DNA of 64,000 bases from Helicostylum pulchrum (taxonomy: Eukaryota > Mucoromycota > Mucoromycetes > Mucorales > Mucoraceae): the NCBI GenBank assembly GCA_025677825.1, contig JAIXMO010000018.1, positions 454,361 to 518,360 of the forward strand, given 5' to 3'. Every line of letters starts with the position of its first letter. The first letter of the stretch is position 1. A program made the position numbers and the translations under genes. Shown piece after piece: positions 11,936-22,639 of the stretch. A model generated the notes under the pieces. The model saw nothing but the letters and a program-made list of their open reading frames with translations, did not search any database and was not told the DNA's origin.

Positions 11936-12085
11936 TCTTGTTCCCGACTTAGATACATTTCGTACATCGTTAAAATGTATCAAATTATGTACGGGCTAGC
12001 AAAAGGGGAATCAATTCAAATGTAGTTGGATTTTTGGGTGGCATTTCTTGGGCACTTCTGGTGGCCAATATAAATATGCATTTAG
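11936..12085 (+). pseudogene. Fragment of poly(A) polymerase gene
   Basis: This 150-base stretch is nearly collinear with 42537-42660 inside the intact poly(A) polymerase gene of this window. Shared words include CTTGTTCCC, GATACATTTCGT, CATCGTTAA/ATCGTTAAG, AAAAGGGG and TTGGGCACTT. It covers the part encoding LVPNVDTFRVSLRCIK and the VGFLGGIAWALL segment. It carries in-frame stops (for example in TTCAAATGTAGTT where the gene has TGTGGTT) and no flanking exons, so it is a non-functional copy. Confidence 0.85.
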
Positions 12086-12179
12086 CTCTGATGAGAGCTA
12101 TTTTGAAATTTATTCACACTGTAATATGTATGTACCATAGTAGAATTACTTTACGGTGCTGATGATTTTTATTAGGATC

Positions 12180-12490
12180 CGTATGTCAAATCGAGACAAC
12201 AGCATCTTGAAGAAGAAATCAGAGGCAGCAACGGAGTAGGATTTCGTAGGGGAAGAATGGGCTCCTATTTTTGATAACATATTCAACGACAAGTCTCACT
12301 TTTTAAAGTGGTAAGGTTACATATCAATGTTGTAGTATATAAAGTTGCTAACATATAAAAAGAAGCGATTCGATATCTGAGTCGTCGAGTTTAGCTAAGA
12401 AAAGATCATTGCCAACCGAAAACGTTTTGGGGGATCATATTGATTTGTGTTTACAAACGAAAGTCGATGATACATATCATGAAGGCAAAT
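12180..12490 (+). pseudogene. Probable N-terminal fragment of multicopy gene
   Basis: Two exon-like pieces join across an intron (about 12310-12360): WAPIFDNIFNDKSHFLKW, then SDSISESSSLAKKRS and ILICVYKRKSM-like or DHIDLCLQTKVDD depending on frame. This resembles the N-terminal half of the multicopy proteins whose C-terminal ends are seen elsewhere, but that link comes from memory of the family type and is not shown by overlap here. Frame breaks suggest decay. Confidence 0.3.
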
Positions 12491-12908
12491 AATATATATA
12501 TCTTCTATTTCTTCATTATATTAAAAAAAACATTAGTATCATTCAATCAGAAATAGCCGTTTATTACATGATGCTATCAAAAAGGAAAGAAGACTGAAAA
12601 AAAAAGAAGAGCTTGTCTTATCAGCGATCACCATCATATATGACAATGACATTGTTGAAACAAAAACAAATTGGACAAGGAAAATCTAGTTTCACAGCTT
12701 GAAAATAAGCTCTCCCATAAACATACTCTTTGATTTATAAAGCGTTATTACTATTACTTGCCATCCTTAGTTTAGTGCTTTAAAAAAATTTAATAAAAAA
12801 GATTGCTATACATGTTTCAAAGAAGATATTGGGGTTAAAAAAAAAGAGCTTTTGGGACAAGTCTGTTTGATCCCATGAATGAAGTTTTTAGATTTATCTG
12901 GCTAGCAC

Positions 12909-12980
12909 ATTGTGCTAATGAAACCCCCTCACTCTCTCTTCAATACATCTACCAAAATGTAATTTATTCGGCTCCCGCCT
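12909..12980 (+). repeat. bHLH 3' end, repeat copy 2
   Basis: Second copy of the sequence that spans the bHLH stop codon and 3' flank (TTGTGCTAATGAAACCCC, CT run, TTATTCGGCTCCCG). The bases before it do not match bHLH coding sequence, so only the tail was duplicated or left behind. Confidence 0.75.
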
Positions 12981-13079
12981 TTTTTTGAACTGATGGCCTT
13001 GACTTAAAAGTGTTTATCTTTTTTTCTTTTCTTTTTTTACCTTTTTTGTTTCATTATATATCTCTTTTTTTTTATTACT

Positions 13080-14283
13080 ATGGCTGGTACCAAACACACA
13101 CCTTCTTTTACAGGTTCACCTCATACAGTAAAGTATTTAAACTTTGTTTCTGCTCATTGAACTCTTCCCCTTTCCCCCCCTTGACTAATCAACTATTGTG
13201 ACAGGACCAAGCATTAGCAGGTTTTGGTGCTGGTATGATTTCTACTGCTTTACTTCACCCATTAGATCTTATTAAAATTAGATTCCAAGGTAAAGCATAT
13301 ATTCTGTTTCACTCTCCTTTTCTCTCTTTTAACAACTCTGTAGTCGACTCTGCTCGATTTTCTGTTAAACGGCCTATTATTGGAGGAACAATAAGATCTT
13401 TTAAATCGATTATAGCTGACGAAGGCATCTGGAGAGGTTTATACCGAGGCGTTACACCCAACATGGCTGGAGCCACTATTAGTTGGGGTTTTTATTTCGG
13501 GTGGTATAGTTTAATTAAAAAGTATATGACAAAAGATGATGAAGGAAAGTTATCTGCTGTACAACATTTGACTGCATCTGCAGAAGCTGGTAAAAAAAAA
13601 AAAAAAAGTTTTTTAGAAAACATATATATGTCTTATATATTTTTTTTTCGGTAGGTGCATTGACTGCACTTATGGCTAATCCTCTTTGGGTCGTCAAGAC
13701 TCGTATGTGTACAACAACTCATAATACGCCTGACGCATATAAAGGATTATTAGATGGGTTAAAGAGATTGTATTTGGAAGAAGGAACCAGAGGACTTTAT
13801 AGAGGTATAATCCCCGCTCTATTTGGCGTTTCTCACGGTGCCATCCAATTTATGGCGTACGAAGAAATGAAGAAAAAGAGAAACGAGTTGAGACAGGCAA
13901 ACGGTATTATTTCTTCTGACGAACATAACGCTCAATTAAGTCAAACTGAATACTTGGTGATGGCTGCTACTTCTAAAGTAGCTGCTACTGTTATCACATA
14001 CCCTTACCAAGTATTGAAAAGTAGATTACAGGTAATATAAAATTTGTCGGGACTGGTAAAAAAAAAGGAAAACTTTAATGCTTTTATCAAATTATAGAAC
14101 GGTGTAACAAAAGATACATATACTGGTGTCATTGATTGTGGTAAAAAGATATTTCAAGCTGAAGGATATACTGGATTCTATAAAGGATTATCTCCAAACA
14201 TTATTCGAGTTTTACCTGGTACCTGTATTACATTTTTAGTTTATGAAAATCTTACTCAATACTTTAAAAATCATGCTTCTTAA
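13080..14283 (+). CDS. Mitochondrial carrier, FAD/folate type (SLC25A32-like)
   Basis: An inner-membrane carrier of the SLC25 family. Five exons: 13080-13127, 13205-13289, 13344-13589, 13655-14031 and 14098-14283, about 310 residues, the normal carrier length. All three signature motifs are present: PLDLIKIRF in repeat 1, PLWVVKTRM in repeat 2 and PYQVLKSRLQ in repeat 3. Each is followed by the G-x-W/F-R/K-G-x-Y-R/K-G type motif (GIWRGLYRG, GTRGLYRG, GYTGFYKG). The PLWVVKTRM word and overall pattern fit the FLX1/SLC25A32 flavin-folate subgroup, but the exact substrate is inferred. The start MAGTKHTPSF is the only ATG in the first exon that splices in frame to DQALAGFGAG. Confidence 0.88.
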
Positions 14284-14451
14284 AGCAAATTGTATAATGT
14301 AAATTCAAAATTTAGATATCCCCCCCCCCGCACACACACAACACTATTCGTATATAATAAAAAAAGCGTTATTATTTTTCTATAAAAGAAGTTTTGATTA
14401 TTATAATTATTAATAGAGAAGAAGCGTTTGAAGTTATATAAATAAAAAAAT

Positions 14452-16029
14452 TTAAGCATCCTTAAAGTAGGTCATAATAAGAACACCAAGAAGACCAAGC
14501 AAAATAGGTAAAAGGATACTAGGTTGTTGAGCCTTTTGAAGGGCCTTTTGAGAAGGCTTATAATTAGCAGCAATCCATTGTTCAATCTAATACTAAAATT
14601 AAAAACCATGCTACATAATAATAATAATAATAAAAACTTACTCTGCCAATAGCCATAGAGATCTTCATAAAGTTAGGATCAGTAGCCTCATTCTTTCTAG
14701 AGATAACAAAGATATATTCTCTAAAGATGGAAACAACATTATCCATATCTGTACTGTTTGTAATTAACTTGACAGCTTCGCCCTTACGAATCTTGATATT
14801 ACGATGATAGATATCAAGATTATTAAAAACGAGGGCAAGTGTAGAAATAGCCATCACTTGAGGAATAGCACAAAAATTGAAAACGGATTGGTTTGTAAGC
14901 TTTGAAAGGTAAGTAAGTACTTGAGGAACATCGTCTAATACATTCAAAACCATATCACTTAAACAAGCTTGCGCCTAGAAAAAAAAATTAGTTTTTTTTT
15001 TTCCTCCTCGTATAAAATAAAAAGCTGTACCTTATCCTTGTATTCGGGCTTAGTTAAATCACTAAACTTTTCAACATATTTACCCCAAATCTCTTTAGGC
15101 CAGAATTGACGACCATCATCCAGATCTTCACGATAATCACGAATAATATTAGTCTTTTGTAAAAAGAGACCCATAGAGTCAGATAAAGCTTTATCGTTAG
15201 CAATTTCTTTGGATTCAAGACCCGAAGCGGCAAAGAGGTCCGAAAGACCATAACCCACCAAACCAGCGACGTAGTGACAATAGAGATCGAAATCCTTAAT
15301 TGTAGCAATAGCCGTGTTTTCACGATGCTCTCCAGATGCATAGTCGGCCATACCGTCACCCATTAACTTTGTAATATTAGCAATCACCTTTTGATACTCG
15401 GGTTTAAGGCGAAGGAACTCGTCAATAACTACGTCAAAGTGAACTAATAACTCACGATCCTTTTCATTAGGACCATCTAATGACGAAGTAAAAAAATAAT
15501 ATCAATATCTCTCTCTCTCTCTCTCTCTTTCTACCCTTTCCCATATACACATAAAAACTTACTCTCAGTAAAGGTCCAACCCTTTTGGTAGATAACTTGG
15601 TCAAAGGATCTTAATAACTCAACTTTTCTGTCTAAATCCAAAGACATGTCATCTTCAATTGTATCCAAGCCACGTAAAACAAGGTAAAACAAACAAACCT
15701 ATTTAAAGAGAGAGGGTAAATAAATGTAGAAAGAAAAAAAAAAAAAAACTTACAGCGTCCCTTAATTCTTCATCTAATTCTTGAATGACAGCAGCAAAGC
15801 TTCGAGAAGTCTACAAAACATTTAAAAAATAGAGTTGTAAATAACCCGGACAGAGATGCATAAAAACTTAAAATACCATATTTAAAAAGTCATAACAACG
15901 TCTCTTTAAAGCGTCTTGAGCCAAACTTTGCTTCAAACGTTGAGCTGAAGGAGACTTGGGCGCGAACTTGTACTTGTATAAAGCATGAAGCTCAGAAGGC
16001 TTTGTAATGGAAGCAGCAAAAGCTTGCAT
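14452..16029 (-). CDS. ERG9: Squalene synthase
   Basis: Squalene synthase condenses two farnesyl diphosphates to squalene on the ER membrane, the first committed step of ergosterol synthesis. Six exons join in frame (16029-15877, 15810-15754, 15698 to about 15566, about 15480-15033, about 14974-14640, and 14587-14452), giving about 420 residues. The two Asp-rich substrate and Mg-binding motifs are clear: LRGLDTIEDDMSLD and NIIRDYREDLDDGRQFWP. The catalytic-domain word YCHYVAGLVGYGLSDLF is also present. The C-terminus has a membrane anchor (SILLPILLGLLGVLIMTYF), as in other eukaryotes. The start codon at 16027-16029 follows a purine- and A-rich leader and gives MQAFAASITKPSEL. Confidence 0.95.
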
Positions 16030-16946
16030 GATGACGAGTAAAATAAGGTTAAAGAAAGAAAGAGAGAAGCGAAATTCTTTTTTTTTTTTTGTACTTTGTT
16101 TTCTGTGTAAAAAAAAAAAAGGACAATTAAAAAAAAAGGTTAAAACAGCCAATAGTCAAAGAGGGGAGGGGTAGATTTTTTTGGGGAAATCTTGAAACAA
16201 ATTGGCGCTTATGGTCTGTTAAGTTAAGTTTTGACAACTTGTAGACACACACTGATGTAAAAATGATTAAATAGATCACATGAGCAGATATAGGTGTATT
16301 TTCATTATCTTTTTTTTTTAGAGTAGGTAAACATCTTTTCTCTTTTCCTTTTTATCAGTTATGTATACCAGTAAATATTTTTTTTATATGTGCATCTTTT
16401 TAAAAGGGTTTATATCTTATTATTTACTTTTATGTCGGTATACACGGGAATTTCTAGGTGCAAGCTCTATTTACACGTTCAAAAAAAAAAGTATGATGTA
16501 TTACTTTTCACGTACCAAAAAAAAACAGCTTTGACTTTACAGTGTTATATTTAGATGGACCACGTTTGAGCGTTTGTAACAAGTGCTCTTAAGCATGTTG
16601 GTTCCAAAAATGGGGAAGCACGAGTGTCCTCGATAGCTCTTTTTGGAACGGGAAACATGAAGGTAATTATTTATCTACAGCATTAAATATATACTTCTAC
16701 TCACATATAAATAAAAGGCGCAGCTCACACGTTAGCAGAATCCGGTCCGCCTCTTATCTTAAACGAGGATAAGATGTGGAAATTGTAGAAAAGAAAATGG
16801 GGCCGTTTGCCCTAACATGTAGTCCTGAACAATAAGTTAGTAAATAATTATTACTTTTGACAATATATTAATTTATTTGCTTTAGCCTCGTTCACTCCAA
16901 AAATAAGCGAAGAATTGGAGTGTTCTGCTTCCAAGTGGTCGGGAGA

Positions 16947-16973
16947 AACAACTTTAAATCATTTAAAGTTGTT
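16947..16973. repeat. Perfect 27-base palindrome
   Basis: AACAACTTTAAAT and its exact reverse complement are separated by a single C at 16960. It sits in the decayed gene, 100 bases from a second inverted repeat. Confidence 0.95.
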
Positions 16974-17074
16974 TGATTCTGGCCATGTGCCGATTAACAA
17001 TCTTCTTCAAACCAACATAATGCTGAGAAGACGTGTTTAACCTGCTGTTTACCCATCAATGTATGGAATACGGC

Positions 17075-17164
17075 TGTACAAAATGTGGTGTGTACGATGA
17101 TCAAACAAAAGAGTTTTACGACGGCTCGTTCAAGTTGATCATCGTATACGCCACATGCTGTACA
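17075..17164. repeat. 30-base inverted repeat with 30-base loop
   Basis: The arms 17075-17104 and 17135-17164 are reverse complements with four mismatches (both read TGTACA, ATGTGG, TACGATGATCAA from the outside in). Because of the symmetry both strands encode a Cys-rich CGVYDDQ peptide. Confidence 0.95.
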
Positions 17165-17749
17165 GTTTGTACAAATCAACCCTTTGTGTTCTTAGGGAGA
17201 TAATTTCTTGTTGGTTTCATTTTGTTCGGTAAGTAAACATTTGTTTTTATATACTTGGTCAATGTTAACGTTTTTTTCACCTAACTAGAAAATAAATTTA
17301 CTATGGTATGTGACAAGAACCCTTAAAACAAAATCACTGCAATTACCTGAAGAGAAAGATGACATGTCGAGCATGTTGCTGCCTATATTAAAAGCAGCTA
17401 ACCAAGGAAGACTAATAACGGAACACACCAACGTGTTAGTTCGTAGGGCCCCGAAGGAGACCGAGATTAACTTGAACCGCGCCTCAGATCTTATTTTACC
17501 CTGCTACAACGTGCTATCAGGAAAAAAAAGAAGAGACAGTGAAGCCTAACTTTAACACGAACTTCTACTGATTTCGCGTTTGGCTGTTAATTATTAAAAT
17601 TCTTGCTGCATGACTTATTTACACAATAAAAATGATTAACTAACTATCGGATATGTAAATACCAGCATTATGAGGTTAATGGTAGTATAATTACGCCATG
17701 ATTAGTGACCCGTCCCTATTTTATCATCACATCTTAAAAAGCTTTTTTT

Positions 17750-17940
17750 TTTTCTTATTTTCCTTTTTCTTATACAAACAGATGCCGTTCTTCTTAGAGC
17801 GATGGCCATCCGTACAGGTAAGTAAAAAGTAACAGGCCATTTTTTAATGGACCGTGCAAATTGAACAATGTATATTTTTATTACTGAACGTGAAACGAAG
17901 ATCACGTACCAGCAAGTATAATGACAGGTTATTAGGTGAG
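17750..17940 (+). repeat. Family-M first exon and start of intron
   Basis: The exon (about 17773-17819) encodes IQTDAVLLRAMAIRTG and ends at GTAAGT. The next 110 bases, beginning with the shared word GGACCGTGCAAATTGAAC, match 690-790 in inverted orientation. No downstream exon was found. Confidence 0.6.
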
Positions 17941-18280
17941 TAACTGCTTTTTTTTTTAAAAAAAGTTAATTGGCTCTGATGACGGAAAACAATTAGTGTT
18001 TAGCATGAATTTAAAGCAGCAGAATCACACTCAATAAAATCACACAAAAAGTATACGTGATTCAAAAACTCAGGCACTTGTAAAATTCACATTAATGCAT
18101 AACGCGTTTATGTACACAAACAGACACAGAAGATAAAAAACAAATTGATTTTTTAATGGAAATTTTAATTTTTTTAAGCTTACAAGAAAATAGGATTCAT
18201 TGCAATAAGAAAAAAAAGAAGAAAAGAAAAGAGAGAAAAAGGGGGATTTTTTGATTTGTAAAAAAGTGAAGTCAAGAAAT

Positions 18281-19098
18281 TTACTCCTTCTTGGGCTTCT
18301 TGGACTTTCTGACACCAAAGAACTTCTTCTCACGGTTCTTCTTTTCCTTACGTTGCTTACGACCACCCTTGGGTGCTTCAGCAAGACCAATACGGACAAG
18401 ACGATGCTTAGGCTCGAACTTCTTGAGGGCTTCGACGTTATCGTAGATCAAGGCGAAACCAGTGGTCTTTCCACCACCGAAATGGGTCTTGAAACCAAAG
18501 ACGGAAACAACTTCCTTATCGGACTTGTACATCTTACCAATCTTGGTACGGAGCTCATCCTTGGAAACGTTAGCGAGTCCAGGGTGAATGACATCGACAA
18601 CCATTTGCTTACGTTGGAGCAAACGGTTAGTAAGGAACTTACGAGTACGGATGGTGACAGTAGAAGCGTCGGCCTGTATTTTTTTTTGAGAAAAAGTAAT
18701 TTAGATGTTAGTTCATTTTTTATAAATGTGGTTCAATTGAGAAAGAGAAGGAGACGTTATATGTCTGCACATGAGAAATGTAGTTATTGTATCTTTTTTT
18801 TTTTGGTGGTTTCTAAAAAATTCGTTATCCATACAGTTGAATCTATAATTCCATCCATCCATCCATCCATACATACATATTGATATTATCGACTCTGCTC
18901 AATCATCTTCGTCGTTCATCTATAAGTTGGTGTCTATCTATAAAGCTGTTGTCTGTTCATCCAATTCAATACTTTGATATCCAGTTAAAAAAAATACAAT
19001 AAACTACATCCTCTACTGATTCATATGCCATCCATCCGTAATTCAATAGATGGATGATTATCTCTTCTCTTTCTATACATAATCATATTACGCACCAT
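18281..19098 (-). CDS. RPS24: 40S ribosomal protein eS24
   Basis: eS24 is a component of the small ribosomal subunit. The main exon (about 18674-18281) encodes [39 protein letters not shown] and [20 protein letters not shown], with the basic [15 protein letters not shown] tail. This is a near-complete family match. The exon starts directly at Ala-2, so the initiator ATG lies in a separate upstream exon. The best candidate is ATG at 19096-19098, followed by a GTGCGT donor, giving a 420-base intron. This start is inference. An alternative uses the upstream donor at 19135 with the ATG elsewhere. Confidence 0.9.
18851..18880. repeat. CCAT/CATA microsatellite in eS24 intron
   Basis: Five CCAT units followed by ACAT units in the presumed first intron of the eS24 gene. 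ATCC words recur around 18957, 19030 and 19055. Confidence 0.85.
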
Positions 19099-19129
19099 TG
19101 TATTGAAGAATAAAGAGAAGGATCTAAGA

Positions 19130-19215
19130 CTTACCGCACTTTGCGATGTCAATATACGGCCCACAGAGGCCCCCACTTTACCAGCCCGTACTATTTCAAT
19201 GTCCGCACCGGATTT
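19130..19215 (-). promoter_or_regulatory. GC-rich leader/promoter of eS24 gene
   Basis: On the minus strand this block reads GGTGCGGACATTGAAATAG, GGCTGGTAAAGTGGGGGCC and TGGGCCGTATATTGACATCG, and ends at a consensus donor GTAAGT. It is far richer in GC than its surroundings, has no ATG, and lies just upstream of the proposed eS24 start. It may be a 5' UTR exon or core promoter. It is also open as a peptide frame, which I regard as chance. Confidence 0.45.
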
Positions 19216-19267
19216 TTAAAAAAAGAGAAAAAAGACGTTTATTATTTTTTATGCAAAAAAGTATTTG

Positions 19268-20363
19268 TTAGTGGTGATGAGATTCACTTAAAGCGATACC
19301 AGCCATTAAAATCATACCGACAATCATAGCTAATAATTCCTTTACTGGTTGTAATTTACTAGTATTTTTAGCTTCTAATAATTCAGGAATAACACCAACG
19401 GTTGCAATATAAAGGAAACCACCAGCAGTAGCAGGAATAACAAGGTCTCCCCAAGTCACGGAAGTGCCAAATAAACCATGATGATGATGGTGGTGGCTAT
19501 CAGAATGCGACAAACGGTTTGCCATTTCTTCAATAAAGATACCAATAAATGTACCAATATAAGCGCCTATAGCGGTTGTAAATTGAGCCATCATGGCGCG
19601 TTTCTTTGAGAATCCAGATTGTATCAAGATGGCATAATCACTTACTTCATGAGGAATCTCATGAAAGAATACAGCTACAGCAGTCGTGGCACCAATAGCT
19701 GGAGAAGCATAAAATGAAGCAGCCATGGCAATACCATCGGTAAGATTATGGGTGAAATCAGCTAATAGGTTAAGGTAGGTACTGGCACGTACTTGTTGTT
19801 CAATTTCCTTTTTAGCTTCCTTTTCTTCCTTTTTACCACGTTGACGCAATTCTTCCTTTGTCTCGGTTACTGGTGCATCATCGTTCTTTTTATGGTCATG
19901 ATGGTGACTATGGTCATGTCCAGTCTTACCGTAAAATGCTCTCATACATTTATCTGCAGCATAAAATAAGAACAAGCCTGCAAATATACCTGTACCAATC
20001 AATACATTTTTCTTTTCATCGTTATGATCGTGATGGTGTTGATCCTTTTCGTGTCCGTGTCCGTGGTCGTGACTACTGCTAAATGCGTGAGGTAATAAAT
20101 GTAAAAAGACATCACCTAATAAACTACCTGTTTTGTTTTATTTACTGTTAACATAAAAAAAAAAAAAACGATAAGAAAGTATGTATATATGACTTACCGA
20201 CAGCAAAGTTAACTAATACGTTTAAAGTGGAGGGTTTGATATTTGGAGGTACAAAATATAAAAGTAGATTGGGAATGATGGAAATGTATGAAGTGGCTAA
20301 AAGAGAATTGACCATTGCATTTCCCGGGAAAAGGAAAGCAAGCGTCGAAGTTGCTTGTGACAT
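19268..20363 (-). CDS. ZIP-family zinc transporter, KE4/ZIP7-like
   Basis: ZIP proteins move zinc into the cytosol from outside the cell or from organelles. Two exons: 20363 to about 20196, and about 20131-19268. Features in order are an N-terminal hydrophobic segment (NSLLATSYISIIPNLLLYF), the TM pair around GSLLGDVFLHLLPHAF, and two His-rich cytosolic loops (HDHGHGHEKDQHHHDH; GHDHSHHHDHKK). Then come the metal-site helices HNLTDGIAMAASF and HEIPHEVSDYAIL, another His run (DSHHHHHH), and the last TM helices. The HNLTDG...HEIPHE pair defines the binuclear metal centre. His-rich loops and order resemble KE4/SLC39A7 and yeast Yke4, which act in the ER or Golgi; location is inferred. Confidence 0.92.
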
Positions 20364-20879
20364 TTTCTTTTTCTTTTTTTTCTGAAAAAAAAAAGGGGGA
20401 AAAGGTAAAGAAAAAGACGTAAAAAGTTTTTTTTTAAAGAAAAAAAGACGTGATTCCAACTGATTGGATCTTCGACAAGTTATTTTACTCCGTATGCAAG
20501 TATAGCAATTTTTAAAACAGAGGTCAAAGTTCATTAATTTAATTTACTGTTTTCCGATTTCAAATAAAGAAGGTATTTCGGTGACTTATCTTATATGATT
20601 CATATGGTAAAGCTGCCGATAGACAAAGTAACGTACAAAAAAAAAAAAAGACATCGAAAGAAAAAGAGCAACATATAACCAATGTAGTCTACCTTAAAGA
20701 TCTATTGGGATCAAATGTATATTGCTAGATATGTTATAAAGAGTCTTAAAATAATTAGGTAGGTGGGCTTATTTATTTACTTAAGTAACTAATGATATAT
20801 GTATAAACAAAAAAGACAATATTCTTATTTATATCATATTTGTAAAACATTGTCTCCAAACCCGCGGGGCGACGACTCC
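20364..20879. other. Intergenic, low complexity
   Basis: Leader of the ZIP gene, several A/T runs, then AT-rich sequence. No gene seen. Confidence 0.5.
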
Positions 20880-22550
20880 GCCTATCGTAGCGAGGTAGGC
20901 GACTAGTTTTTCAATAACACCATCTTTGACATCAGTTACACAAAACGGAAGATCAATATCGTTAATTTTTTCAACGGCACATCAGTCTTCAGATACGAGT
21001 CTAATAGCATAAATATCAGCTTCTAAACCTTCACAGACAACAAAAGGTAGGATAAACGATTTAGCTTCTTCATAGCCAAATTTAGCATGTCTAATATGTT
21101 GCTTCAGGTGGATAAGGCTTGCTACAACTTCTTTGGACTTATCATAGTAAAACTTTCTGGCTGTTGCTTGCTTTGCGTACCCGGAAATACATAAATCAAG
21201 TCGTGGGAGCTTGAGCCGATACAATTCTTAAATCCTACCTCGATTCGTTAAGTTCTTTTTGGGAAAAAAAGGGCTCTTCGTATCACCCCTATCGAAACGT
21301 ATATAAGTATAAAAATAAAAGACATGGATGGAAAAGAGAAGAAAAATTCTTACGGGATTAATTTGCAACACTTCCACGGAAAAGATTTTCCATAAGAGGC
21401 CCGTAAATTTTAAGGATATAGTCAGCCTCACTACATCCTTCTTATGAAAACAGACACTTATCATAAAGCATAGTTTCAAGATTACATGAAGAAATGAGTA
21501 AATGTTATCTAAACTAATAATAAAAATAAGAAACTAACATTCGAAAATACATTCTTTTGATGCTTTTTTGGGGTTTGGATTCGTTTGTTTCTTTAATCAT
21601 TTTGGCTAGAAAAGCATCTTCTTCAAGATTGAGCTAATGGGTATCGCGAGTCTTTTGGGACTATCATCGGACGCTTCGGTAGGAGCTATATGTCTTGTGG
21701 TAACAAGAGCAGTTCCTTCAAGACGTGATTATAGTGTTGTATTATTGCGATGTTCCCTTTCTGAAAACATCATTCAAAAAGTAAGTAGGCTTCGTTTTAT
21801 AGAATGATGCTTCATTTTCAATCTTTCTTTTGATAAAAATGGTCGTTTGATAAATACTAGAAAAGAAGTAAGTAAGCTATTATTATTAGAAAAGGTAGCG
21901 CTTCATTACATTAGACTTTCTTTTTTCACAACCCTCTGACACTCAGTTGTGTGGTTTGTGAGGCTTATTCCTGCAGCTTTATCTTTACTTACAGCACTTT
22001 GTTCTTTTTCAGCAACACATCACCAGGATTCAAGCGTTGCTGTCAAAAAAATGGCCTAATCGAAAAGTGAGACTCGGATTATTAAACGATTCTTTGGACA
22101 AATTACCATATATTCATTAATTTTCATATTAACCGCCTACTTGTGAAATGCATTCAATCTTCTTCGGCTAAGGTGTGTCTAGATTAGAAACAAATAGAAA
22201 ATCTATGACTTTTTTTTTGGAGAGTACACATACTTTTATAACACCGTGTTAAAAGAAAAAAAAAGTAACGCGTCATGGCCTTATGCTAGCTTATGCCTAG
22301 CATTTGCTTTAGGGAAAACTACGTCCTTTTTCATAGACATGAAGAAAACGAAAATGCTAAAAAAAAATGCAGAATAATAAATATGAGCTCCTTTAAAAGG
22401 TAAACATATAAAAAATACTTACAAGTGGTATGCATATGTAAAGGAAAGGAGGAAGAAAAGTGATTTATCTATTTATTTAAAAAAAATGATAGAATGAATA
22501 TCTTGGGCTGATAAAATGTGTCACTTTTACTTATGTGATCTACTTACAGC
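20880..22550 (-). pseudogene. Family-M copy, 5' motif to C-terminus
   Basis: Read on the minus strand, the shared upstream motif lies at 22550-22501 and a first-exon remnant (KKDVVFPKANARHK) at about 22335-22270. Middle sequence follows at 21780-21480, and the C-terminal module at 21240-20930 (YYDKSKEVVASLIHLK, then FVVCEGLEADIYAIRLVSED). The stretch 21780-20930 is clearly homologous to 63983-63130. Stops (for example after SED at 20982 and at 21225) break the frame. It encodes no recognised domain. I infer a lineage-specific multicopy gene in decay. Confidence 0.6.
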
Positions 22551-22639
22551 TGAAGAAAATAGATTGGGCCACAAAAAAAAATCTGGCTGTTTATTACTCT
22601 CTTTTATTATTTCGGTGTTAAGCCTCAATATTTTGACAC

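Larger units (their letters stand above)
16263..17549 (+). pseudogene. Decayed multi-exon gene with Cys motifs
   Basis: A plus-strand motif copy (ATTAAATAGATCACATGAG at 16267-16285) precedes a series of short exon-like frames. These read ALFGTGNMK near 16640, RCGNCRKENG near 16771, TPKISEELECSASKWSGETT near 16890, CTKCGVYDDQTKEF near 17077, and a 79-codon frame at 17310-17549 (LKTKSLQLPEEKDDMSS). Apparent GT-AG introns separate them, but stops interrupt several. The CxxC pairs suggest a zinc-binding protein. I do not recognise the family. The segment also holds the two strong palindromes listed separately. Confidence 0.35.

Noticed and set aside
18251..18883. 210-codon plus-strand open frame
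   Set aside because: Antisense to ribosomal protein eS24 and running into its intron; Leu/Thr-rich shadow.
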